This document shows positions 33,206 to 41,994 of a stretch of 64,000 nucleotides of DNA, in pieces. Under the pieces are notes generated by a model. It saw nothing but the letters and a program-made list of their open reading frames with translations. It was not told where the DNA came from and made no database searches. The position numbers and the translations under genes were made by a program. Source of the DNA: Ottowia beijingensis (GTDB taxonomy: Bacteria; Pseudomonadota; Gammaproteobacteria; Burkholderiales; Burkholderiaceae_C); contig NZ_JACCKX010000001.1 of assembly GCF_013423955.1 (NCBI RefSeq), positions 1,550,001-1,614,000 on the forward strand, written 5' to 3'. Numbering within the stretch: the stretch's first letter is position 1; each line of letters starts with the position of its first letter.

Positions 33206-36068
33206 TGCGCTGGAAACTTCCCTGGCCGAAGCTGGCCGCATCCGGCACCGGCGACGAAGAGAAGCCGGACGGCTGTCAGCGCCACGTCGAGGCCTTGCGC
33301 CAGGCCGGCGTCCCTGAACCCGGCGCAGCGGTCCAGGACCGCAGGCCGGCGACGGTAGCCGACGAGCAGGCGCTGTACGACGTCGCGCCGTCGTTCGCGG
33401 AACTGCTGCCTTGGGTGGAGTTCTTGCCGCAGTCGAAGTCCATGCTGCTCGAAGACGGGCAATCCGTGGCGGCCTTCTACGAGTTGGTGCCGCTAGGCAC
33501 CGAGGGGCGGGAACCCGGCTGGCTGGCACATGCCCGCGATGCGCTCGAAAACGCGCTGCAAGACAGTTTCGATGAACTGGACGAGAACCCTGGGTGCTCC
33601 AGCTCTACGCCCAGGACGAACCCAGCTTCGACCAGTACATGGAGAACCTGCGCAACTACGTGCAGCCGCGCGCCCGCGGCACCGCATTCACGGAGTTCTA
33701 CCTTCGATTCTTCAGCCACCACCTGCGCGCGGTCGCCAAGCCGGGCGGCCTGTTCGAGGACACGGTGGTCACGCGGCTGCGCTGGCGCGGCCAGACGCGG
33801 CGGGTGCGCATGGTGATCTATCGCCGTGCCACCGGGCAGGCAAGCCGCCGCGGCCAGACGCCCGAGCAGATGCTGAACATCGTCTGCGACCGCCTGTGCG
33901 GCGGGCTGGCGAACGCAGGCATCCAGGCACGGCGCATGGTCGCAGCCGACGTCCACGACTGGCTGCTGCGCTGGTTCAATCCGCGCCCCGCGATGCTCGG
34001 GCCGAGTGCAGAGGACCGGGAGCGCTTCTACGCGCTGGCGCGCTACCCCGACGAGACCGAGGACGGCGAGATCGAACTGGCGAGCGGTCGGGATTTCAGC
34101 CAGCGGTTGTTCTTCGGCCAGCCACGCTCCGACGTGGAGCGTGGCACCTGGTACTTCGATGGCATGCCGCACCGCGTGCTGATCACCGACCGGCTGCGCA
34201 TGCCGCCCGGCACCGGACACCTGACCGGCGAGACCCGCAAAGGGGATGCCATCAACACGCTGTTCGACCAGATGCCGGAAGACACCTTGCTTTGTCTCAC
34301 GATGGTCGCCACGCCGCAGGATGTCCTGGAAGCGGACTTGAACCACCTGGCGAAGAAGGCCGTGGGCGAGACGCTGGCGTCAGAGCAGACGCTCAAGGAC
34401 GTGCAGGAAGCCCGCTCCTGATCGGCAGCGCACACAAGCTCTACCGGGGACGCTGGCGTTCTACCTGCGCGGGCGCGACGAAGCGGAGCTGGACCGGCGC
34501 GGCCTGGACCTGGCGAACGTCATGCTCAACGCCGGCTTGCAGCCGGTGCGCGAGGACGACGAGGTGGCACCGCTCAACAGCTACCTGCGCTGGCTGCCGT
34601 GCTGCTACAACCCCGGTCAGGACCGGCGTAGGTGGTACACCCAACTGATGTTCGCGCAGCACATCGCGAACGTGTCGCCGGTGTGGGGCCGCGCCCAAGG
34701 CACGGGGCACCCCGGCATCACGATGTTCAATCGCGGTGGCGGCCCGATTACGTTTGACCCCTTGAACAGGTTGGATCGGCAGATGAATGCCCACCTGTTT
34801 CTGTTCGGCCCTACGGGCTCGGGAAAGTCCGCGACGCTCAACAACCTCTTGAATCAGGTCACGGCCATCTATCGGCCGCGGCTGTTCATCGTGGAGGCCG
34901 GCAACAGTTTCGGCCTGTTCAGCGATTTCGCCAAGCGGCTGGGCCTGACCGTGAACCGGGTCAAACTGGCCCCTGGCTCGGGCATCAGCCTGGCACCGTT
35001 CGCCGATGCGCGCCGGCTGATCGAAACGCCGAGCGACGTGCAGACGCTCGATGCCGACGCGCTGGACGAGGACCTTCCCCGGATGCCTCGGCCATGGAGG
35101 CGGACGAGCAGCGCGACGTGCTGGGCGAATTGGAGATCACGGCGCGGCTGATGATCACCGGCGGCGAGGACAAGGAAGAAGCTCGGATGACGCGGGCCGA
35201 CCGCTCGCTGGTCCGCCAGTGCATCCTCGACGCCGCCGAGCACTGCGTGGCCGAGAAACGCACGGTGCTCACGCGCGATGTGCGCAACGCGCTGCGCACC
35301 CGCGGCCAGGACCCGACGCTGCCCGAGATGCGGCGTGTGCGGCTGCTGGAGATGGCGGACGCGATGGACATGTTCTGCCAAGGCACGGACGGCGAGATGT
35401 TCGACCGTGACGGCACGCCGTGGCCCGAGGCGGACATCACCCTGGTGGACCTCGCAACCTACGCCCGCGAGGGCTACAACGCCCAGCTCTCCATCGCCTA
35501 CATCAGCCTGATCAGCACGGTGAACAACATCGCCGAGCGCGATCAGTACCTGGGACGCCCGATCATCAACGTCACCGACGAAGGGCACATCATCACGAAG
35601 AACCCGCTGCTCGCGCCCTATGTCGTGAAAATTACAAAAATGTGGAGAAAGTTGGGGGCCTGGTTCTGGCTCGCAACGCAGAATATCGACGACTTGCCAC
35701 GCGCTGCAGAGCCCATGCTCAACATGATCGAGTGGTGGATCTGTCTCAGCATGCCGCCCGATGAAGTCGAGAAGATCGCGCGGTTCCGCGAACTCTCGCC
35801 CGCGCAGAAGGCGCTGATGCTTTCGGCCCGCAAAGAGGCGGGGAAATTCACCGAAGGCGTCATCCTCTCCAAGAGCATGGAAGTGCTGTTCCGCGCCGTG
35901 CCACCGAGCCTGTACCTCGCGCTCGCGCAGACAGAACCAGAGGAGAAGGCCGAGCGCTACCAACTCATGCAGCAGTACGGCTGCACCGAACTGGAAGCGG
36001 CTTTCAAGGTGGCCGAGAAGATCGACCAGGCGCGCGGCATCGAGTCGCCGGCCCTGGAACTGTCGTAA
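33205..36068 (+). CDS. VirB4/TraC-type conjugation ATPase (TIGR03744), frame broken at four places
   Basis: The main transfer ATPase, about 955 residues after repair. The N-terminal CagE/VirB4 half includes WVLQLYAQDEPSFDQYMENL after the first break. Walker A FGPTGSGKSATLNN lies near 34800 and Walker B VTDEGH near 35575. The C-terminal part has IAERDQYLGRPIINV and LATQNIDDLPRAAEPML. Single bases are missing at CCC 33588-33590, CC 34417-34418, GGGG 34446-34449 and CCCC 35077-35080. Joining them restores a co-linear VirB4. It powers pilus assembly and substrate transfer. Four errors in one 2.9-kb gene with perfect co-linearity argue for sequence errors. Confidence 0.88.
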
Positions 36069-36081
36069 GCCGGAGAACGCC

Positions 36082-36867
36082 ATGGAACCGAAACGTCCTT
36101 CCATCCCGATGCAGGTCCAGGCGTTCCGCGGCCGCACTCGGCGGCCTCGCTGGCCCTGGGTCTTGGCTGCTGCGCTGGTCGCGCTGCTGCTGATCTGGCT
36201 GGTGTTCCGGTCGCCCGGCGAATCCCCGCCGCAGCCGCCCGCGTCGGCCAGCATGACGCAGCCTTCCGGGCCGCCCTGGCAGATGGGCAACCCGGAGGGC
36301 CGCTTCACGCTGACGCTCTATGCCGACCTGGAGTGCCCGTTCTGCCGGGAGTACTTCCCGCAGCTCAAGCGCTGGGTCGGCAACAACACCGACGTCGCAC
36401 TGCAATGGCACCACCAGCCGCTGGCTGCGCACGAGCCGGCCGCGTCGGCCGAGGCACGTCTGGCCGAGTGCGCCGCTGAAGCTGGCGGGCATGCTGCGTT
36501 CTGGCAAGCCGTCGAATGGGTCTATGCCCATACGCGCAGCGACGGCCAAGGATTGCCCGACGGGCTTCAGTACCCCGAATCCACGCCAGCCATCGAGCAG
36601 TGCATGGCAAGCGAACGTCCCGGCGCCGCCATTCGCGTCCAGTCCTCAGAAGCCACCAAGAGCGGCGTGACCGCCACACCGTCGCTGCGGCTGCTCGATC
36701 GCCAGACGGGCCAGGCCATCCTGCTGCAGGGGCCTATCGAGGGCGATGCCTTGCTGTCGGCCATGGACATGCTGGCGGCTGGGGACATGGCCAGCGACGC
36801 GGCGGCTTCACCCGCCACCGCCACATCCGAAATGCCTGCCGACGTTGTCGGCGACATGCCCAGGTAG
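36082..36867 (+). CDS. DsbA-like membrane-anchored thioredoxin-fold protein
   Basis: A 261-residue protein with one membrane helix (PWVLAAALVALLLIWLVF, about residues 25-42) and a periplasmic thioredoxin fold containing YADLECPFCREYFPQ (Cys85, Cys88). The conserved cis-proline segment is GVTATPSLRL near residue 195. It probably catalyses disulfide formation in the transfer proteins, several of which are Cys-rich. The last residues (SEMPADVVGDMPR) are encoded by DNA that also forms the first stem of RNA copy 5, so the true stop may lie earlier in relatives. Frame intact. Confidence 0.85.
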   Translation: MEPKRPSIPMQVQAFRGRTRRPRWPWVLAAALVALLLIWLVFRSPGESPPQPPASASMTQPSGPPWQMGNPEGRFTLTLYADLECPFCREYFPQLKRWVGNNTDVALQWHHQPLAAHEPAASAEARLAECAAEAGGHAAFWQAVEWVYAHTRSDGQGLPDGLQYPESTPAIEQCMASERPGAAIRVQSSEATKSGVTATPSLRLLDRQTGQAILLQGPIEGDALLSAMDMLAAGDMASDAAASPATATSEMPADVVGDMPR

Positions 36868-36904
36868 CCCTCGGTCTTGGAGGCTACGGCACGGCTTGCC
36901 GCGC
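36838..36904 (+). ncRNA. radC-like structured RNA, copy 5 (upstream of RadC gene)
   Basis: P1 GCCGAC/GTCGGC with a gtt loop (36838-36852), linker GACATGCCCAGG, P2 GTAGCC/GGCTAC (36864-36887) and P3 GCACGG/CCGCGC with one mismatch (36889-36904). It is 145 bases upstream of the RadC-family gene and overlaps the 3' end of the DsbA-like reading frame. P2 shows compensatory C-G to T-A exchange against copies 1-3. Confidence 0.72.
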
Positions 36905-37048
36905 TGACCGCTACCCGTTCGCTTTCGCATCCTGGCCGCGAACAATCACCGCCGCGCGGTGATGGATGCACCTTGTTCCGCTGTTTCCATCCCCAGGAGG
37001 GCTTGCCCTCCCAGGGGGCGCCCTCCGCTCACTTTCTGGAGGTCCGCC

Positions 37049-37542
37049 ATGTCTCTCGTCGCCAACGACTCCTGCGTGGAGCCACGTTTTTCCCCGCGTC
37101 CCAATCCGATGACTGGATCATCCGGCAAGCCATCGCGTTGCTGGAGCAGCGGGTCTTCAAGAAGGGGCCATCCCTGGAGAGGCCTGCGGCCGTCAAGGAC
37201 TACCTGCGCCTGAAACTGGCCGCCGAGCCCAACGAAATCTTCGCCATCGTTTTTCTCAACAGCATGCACGAGGTGCTGGCCTACGAGCCGATGTTCAAGG
37301 GCACGGTCCATTCGACCACGGTGCATGCGCGCCCAATCGTGCAGCGCGCCCTGGAACTTAACGCCGCTGCGGTCATTTTTTCGCACCAGCACCCTTCGGG
37401 CTGCACGGAGCCGTCAAGCGCGGACCGCGCGATGACCCAGACGCTGAAGACCGCGCTGGCGCTGATCGATGTGAGGGTGCTGGATCACCTCATCGTCGGC
37501 CAGGGCACGCCGTACTCGTTCGCGGAATCCGGCCTGCTGTAG
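37049..37542 (+). CDS. RadC-family JAB domain protein, frame broken near 37089
   Basis: About 164 residues after repair. The short N-terminus MSLVANDSCVEPRFFPAS is joined across one missing T in TTTTT 37087-37091 to a RadC/JAMM metalloprotease-like domain: ALLEQRVFKKG, then FAIVFLNSMHEVLAYEPMF, the metal motif FSHQHPSGCTEPSSAD (His-x-His and the later Ser-x-x-Asp) and LIDVRVLDHLIVG. This is the mobile-element type of RadC, lacking the helix-hairpin-helix of chromosomal RadC. Its function is unsettled; a role in DNA processing or protection during transfer is assumed. A strong terminator follows. Confidence 0.85.
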
Positions 37543-37567
37543 CGATGGCATCGGCTTGCTAATCCAC

Positions 37568-37592
37568 GCGGAGGCTTCGGCCTCCGCTTTTT
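37568..37592 (+). terminator. Terminator after RadC gene
   Basis: Perfect 8-base stem GCGGAGGC/GCCTCCGC with a ttcg loop and TTTTT at 37588-37592. Confidence 0.85.
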
Positions 37593-37636
37593 CATGGGCG
37601 CGAGACAAGCAGGTATGCGGGCAGTGCGCGATGCGC

Positions 37637-37644
37637 ATTGTTTG
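37637..37644 (+). promoter_or_regulatory. Shared ATTGTTTG element, copy C (PFL_4709 operon)
   Basis: ATTGTTTG in gcgcATTGTTTGttggggcc, exactly 60 bases before the ATG at 37705, with CTGATCA 35 bases on. Same arrangement as copy B. Confidence 0.45.
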
Positions 37645-37704
37645 TTGGGGCCGCGTCGGCTTCGCGATTGACTACTGCTCTGATCAACTTCAAGGGCACG
37701 CGAC

Positions 37705-38151
37705 ATGCCAGCATCTATTTCCAGGTTCGCGCCGGGCTGGCGAACCCTCGGCCTGGCCGTGGCGCTGCCGGCAGCCCTGGCCGTTTTCAGCCCGGCCACC
37801 TTCGCCGCCGACGTGGTGGTCGTCACCGACAGCCGCCACCCGGTCAAGACCATGGGCGGCGAGCGGCTGATCGAGCTGGACGAAGCTCACAGGATTGAAG
37901 CGGAGCTTTCAGCGGAACTGCCCACCGATCCCGAACAAGCGACGGCCATCGTCAAGCGCCGGCTCTCAAGCGGCGGCGCCGACCTCCAGCGCCGCATCGC
38001 CTCCGCATATCAGGGCGTCACCGACGCATGGAGCCTGGGCGTCACCAGCCTCCCAGCAGTCGTGGTGGACCAGCGTTACGTGGCCTATGGCGAGCCGGAC
38101 GTGGCTCGCGCCATTGCGCGCATCGAGCAGCACCGGAGGACCCAGCCGTGA
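37705..38151 (+). CDS. ICE transfer protein, TIGR03757 (PFL_4709-like)
   Basis: A 148-residue exported protein with a signal peptide ending at FSPATFAAD and a thioredoxin-like or DsbC-like small domain: VVVVTDSRHPVKTMGG, the helix ATAIVKRRLSSGGADLQRRI and the motif GVTSLPAVVVDQRYVAYGEP. It is the first gene of the last transfer operon in ICEclc-type clusters (TraF/TrbC/TraW-like region). The ribosome site is caaggg. Its stop overlaps the GTG start of the next gene. The frame is intact. Confidence 0.85.
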   Translation: MPASISRFAPGWRTLGLAVALPAALAVFSPATFAADVVVVTDSRHPVKTMGGERLIELDEAHRIEAELSAELPTDPEQATAIVKRRLSSGGADLQRRIASAYQGVTDAWSLGVTSLPAVVVDQRYVAYGEPDVARAIARIEQHRRTQP

Positions 38152-39095
38152 CCCGAGCATTCGACCTGATGCGCCGCCTGCACGCTAGCGTGGCGTCCGT
38201 GCTGCTGCTCAGTGCCACCGGCAGCTACGCCCTCAACACCGCCACCATCGTCGGCTCGGTGGCTTCGCCCGATTGCCTCGAATACCGCGTCGTCGGCATC
38301 TGCTACTGGCTCTACTGCACCTGGACGGGCTGCACGGTGCGCACGTCCACCAAGGTTCGCCACTACGTTCCCGATGCAGTCGTCTCCAGCTACAGCAACA
38401 CCGGCGAGAACCCCTGGGTCGAAGTCCGGGCAATGAGCACGCCCAACCCGTCCGCCCAGGCAGGCGGCGATGGAACCACGAACGAGGATCACGAAAACAA
38501 CCTCGCGAAGTTCAAGAACGCCGACGTGATCGGCCACCCTGGCGTCGAGGTTTTCAACCAATTCATCTCGTCCTCGGGCTATTTCTGCGAGGGCGCGGGC
38601 ACGGCATTCATGCCGTACTTGCTCAGCACCTTGGACACGCTGGCCTGGCGCTACAACGTGCCCGAGATGGCCTATCCGGAAGCGCTGATTCCGGGCCGGC
38701 GCGAGGTCGGTGCGCGCGCCACGATGAACCTCTGGGGCAACGTGTATCCCCGCGGCGGTTTCTTGCACCAGAGCGACGACCTTAAGGCTGGCGCAGTAGT
38801 CGCACAACGCGCTGGCGATGTCGTCACGCGCCGCGGGCAGATCCACGTCTATCAGCCGCTGCTCGCCAGCTCCCGCGACGGCTACTGGCCTGCCGGCGCG
38901 CTGATGGAGGGCGACGCCTCGACCGGCAAGTGGCAGGAACTCACGCCCGTCCTGTCCTCGTCCTGCACGGTTTTCCCTCGCAGCGGCTTCCTGACCCAGG
39001 CCCAACAGGGCGACTACGCCTGGGCGCTGTGGCGGCCCTATGCGTGCTGCGAACGCAGGGGCCAGGTGTTCCTCGGCAGCGTCGATTTCTATTGA
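38148..39095 (+). CDS. ICE transfer protein, TIGR03756 (PFL_4710-like, TraU-type)
   Basis: A 315-residue Cys-rich periplasmic protein. The signal peptide is in RRLHASVASVLLLSATGSYA. Conserved parts include CLEYRVVGICYWLYCTWTGC near residue 45, GHPGVEVFNQFISSSGYFC and the end RPYACCERRGQVFLGSVDFY. These match TraU and its ICE relatives, which are needed for DNA transfer and mating-pair stabilisation in F-like systems. A GTG start at 38148 (overlapping GTGA) is chosen; an ATG at 38169 is the alternative. The frame is intact. Confidence 0.87.
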   Translation: MTRAFDLMRRLHASVASVLLLSATGSYALNTATIVGSVASPDCLEYRVVGICYWLYCTWTGCTVRTSTKVRHYVPDAVVSSYSNTGENPWVEVRAMSTPNPSAQAGGDGTTNEDHENNLAKFKNADVIGHPGVEVFNQFISSSGYFCEGAGTAFMPYLLSTLDTLAWRYNVPEMAYPEALIPGRREVGARATMNLWGNVYPRGGFLHQSDDLKAGAVVAQRAGDVVTRRGQIHVYQPLLASSRDGYWPAGALMEGDASTGKWQELTPVLSSSCTVFPRSGFLTQAQQGDYAWALWRPYACCERRGQVFLGSVDFY

Positions 39096-39105
39096 GGGTA
39101 CGGCG

Positions 39106-40498
39106 ATGAAGCGTCCTGAACTGACGAACCTCTCCACCAAGACGGGTCGCCTTCTGCGTCCGGCGATCCTGGCCGGCGCGCTCGCGCTGGGCTGCGGCCT
39201 GGCGTGGGCACAGACGGGATTCCAGACCAGCGGCCCGGTGATCGGCGATGAGGTCATGTACTCCATCGGTGGCGGCAGCGCGGTGTCCATGGGCCGTGCG
39301 GCCGGCATGCGCTCGATCGGGGTCGGCGTGGGCTGGAACAGCAACCTCATTTGCGGTGACATGAGCATCCAGACCACGCTGCGCAACCAGCTCAACGGCA
39401 TCACGAACGGCTTTCAGCAGATCATGAGCAACGTGATCCAGAGCGCCACGAGTGCCGTGGCGTCCCTGCCTGCGCTGATCATCCAGCGCGCTGATCCTGG
39501 CCTGTACAACCTGCTCACCAACGGCGTGCTGCAGGCGCGGCTGGATTTCGACCGTTCCAAGCTGACGTGCCGCGCGATGGCGGAAAAGATGGCCGAGACG
39601 GCGGGGGCCAGCTTGGCTGGAGCCAGATGGCGGAAGGCATGGCGCTGCGTGACGCGATGGGGAGCAACGACGCCGTGTCGGCCGTCGAGCAGGCCGAGAC
39701 GCGCCGGGGCAACGACGGCGTGCCCTGGGTAGGCGGCAACAATGCCGGCGGCGCAGGCCAGACCGCCATCCGCGTGGTCGGCGACGTCACCCGGGCGGGC
39801 TACAACCTGGTCAATGGCCGCGGCGTGACCGACACGTCCTCCATTGCGCCCGTCAGTTGCGCCAGCCTGTCCTGCCAGACCTGGACCTCGCCACAGCAAG
39901 CAACCGAATGGGCCACGCGGGTCCTCGGGGAACAGGTGCAGCGCACGTGCGATTCCTGCACCAAGACCGAGACCGTACCCGGCGTTGGGCTGACGCCGCT
40001 GATCCAAGAGGAATACGAGGCGAAGCTGGAAGCCTTGCAGGAACTGGTCTCGGGGGCGCGCAACACGACGTTCGAGAACCTGCGCGCTGCCGGCAGCACC
40101 TCGCTGCCGATCACGCGCGGCGTCATCGAGGCACTGCGTGACGAGCCGGACCAGGACCTGCTGGCGCGGCGCCTTGCCTCCGAAGTTGCGCTGTCGTCCG
40201 TGTTGGAGAAGGCATTGCTGCTTCAGCGGACTTTGTTGACCGGCAAGAAGGAGCCCAACGTGGCGGCGAACCAGTTGGCGGTCGAGACCGTGAACCACGA
40301 GAGCGACACGCTCGACCAGGACATCCGCAACCTCAAGACCGAATTGGAACTGCGCCGCGAACTGGCGAACAACTCGCCCATGGCCATCATCCAGCGCCAC
40401 AGCACGCGGGCGGCTGGCTCGCGCGGCATCTACGAAGGCGATCCGGTGCCCGACCGCCTCGATCGGTTGCAGAAGGGCAATCCCGGGGCAGGCCATGA
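39106..40498 (+). CDS. ICE transfer protein, TIGR03755 (PFL_4711-like, TraH-type), frame broken near 39605 and 40487
   Basis: About 464 residues after repair: signal peptide (LRPAILAGALALGCGLAWAQ), a conserved block GDEVMYSIGGGSAVSMGRAA, hydrophobic helix ALRDAM region, Cys pair CDSCTKTETVPGVGLTP, and a C-terminal coiled coil with LDQDIRNLKTELELRREL. The first break is in GGGGG 39603-39607. A second missing base in GGGG 40485-40488 makes the frame run on through the next two genes; with it restored, the protein ends ...LQKGNPGGRP at TGA 40496-40498, overlapping the next ATG. TraH-like proteins assemble the pilus base. Confidence 0.83.
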
Positions 40499-40842
40499 AC
40501 ACGACCTGGCTGCACCCGCGCTGGCTGTTCAGCCGGCGCGCGGCAAAGGCGCTGCTGTGGGCGGTGGCGCTCGTCGCCGCTGCCGTGGGCGCAAACATCG
40601 TGGGCATCTACCTGCTGGGCAGCGTTGCCGGCTGGGAGCAGTGGCTGGCGGCAGCTTCAGGCTACTTCCTGGTGTGGCGGCTGTGCCTGTATGGGGCAAC
40701 GGCCTATGGATGGGTGTGGATGCGCCGCCGGCTGCTGGCGCGCGAAGACGACGAGCAGGCGCGGCGGCGCCTGATGCGCAGCGAGATCGCTGGCGTCGTT
40801 GCCATCGTGGCGCTGGAAGCCAGCCTGTTGATGCGGGGCTGA
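40495..40842 (+). CDS. Small membrane protein of the transfer cluster (115 aa)
   Basis: 115 residues with two hydrophobic stretches (ALLWAVALVAAAVGANIVGI and WLAAASGYFLVWRLCLYGAT), a basic loop (RRRLLAREDDEQARRRLMR) and a third hydrophobic end (IAGVVAIVALEASLLM). It is conserved in this position between the TraH-like and TraG-like genes of ICEclc-type elements, but I know no family name. The ATG overlaps the preceding stop. The frame is intact. Probably a membrane partner of the TraG-like protein. Confidence 0.75.
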   Translation: MNTTWLHPRWLFSRRAAKALLWAVALVAAAVGANIVGIYLLGSVAGWEQWLAAASGYFLVWRLCLYGATAYGWVWMRRRLLAREDDEQARRRLMRSEIAGVVAIVALEASLLMRG

Positions 40843-41994
40843 GGGGAGATTCAGGCCATGACTCTTTTCACGACCGACTACCTGGAGTACTACCTGACCC
40901 TCGTGTCCTGGATCATCAACAACGGCATCTGGGCGGTGCTGGTGTCCAGCGGGGTGTCCGCGCTGCCCTTCGTGGCGATCATCGTGCAGGAGTGGCTGAA
41001 GGCCCGTGCGGAAGGCGCCGACGAAGGCAACAAGGGCGTGCTCTCGGCTGCGCGCATCGAGAACCGGGTGTTCGTCGCCATCGTCGTCGTGATGTTCGCC
41101 GGCATCCCGTTCATCGACGTGGACCTCAACACCATCCAGTACGACAGCTCGCGCTCCGCCCAGTGCCAGGTCAGCGTGCCTCAACCCACGGATACAGGCT
41201 GGTCGCAGTCTTTCAGCACGCTCAACAACCAGAGCGCCAAGGTGCCGGTCTGGTGGGGTTTCATGCACGCGCTATCACGTGCCGTCACGGGCGCCTCGGT
41301 GGCGGCCATCCCGTGCGGAACAGACCTTCGGCAGATGAGGATGGAGATCGATGCCACGCGCATCGACGATCCGGTACTGGCTCAGGAGGTGGCGGATTTC
41401 ACGCACAACTGCTACGGGCCGGCGCGCGCCAAACTTTTCATGCAGCGCCCGGATCTCGATGAGGCGCAGATGCACGATGTCACCTGGATCGGCTCGCGCT
41501 TCTTCACGGACACCGCTGGCTACTACGACAGCTATCGGTCCGCCACACCGCGCGACAACTGGCCCTACGACAGTACCCGCGACGCCGGGCTGGCGCAGGT
41601 CGCCAGTGGCGGCGGCTATCCGACCTGCAGGCAATGGTGGGCCGATGGCAGCAACGGCCTGCGGGCGCGGTTGCTGGGCCAGGTGGACCCGAGCCTGCTC
41701 ACGCGGCTGGCGGGCTGGGCGGGTTTTTGAGCCGTGCCCAAGTGGACGATTCGGTGATCCGCGCGATCGCGTCACCGCGGCAGCAGAAGCTGAACCAGGG
41801 CAGCGTCTATACGGACTACGGCGGCCAGATCGACAAGACCTTGCCGAACATCATCACGCGCGCTGCCGGCGACGTGGGGATGGCCGTCGGGGGTATCGCG
41901 GCGTTCCCGGCAATGGACGTGGTGCGCCAAGCGCTGCCGATGGTGCTTGCGCTCCTCAAGATGGCGCTCGTGATCTGCATCCCATTGGTGCTAG

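Noticed and set aside
39567..41462. Continuous frame of 631 codons from the TraH-like gene through the two following genes
   Set aside because: It arises from a missing base in GGGG 40485-40488; the two overlapped frames encode recognisable transfer membrane proteins with proper starts.
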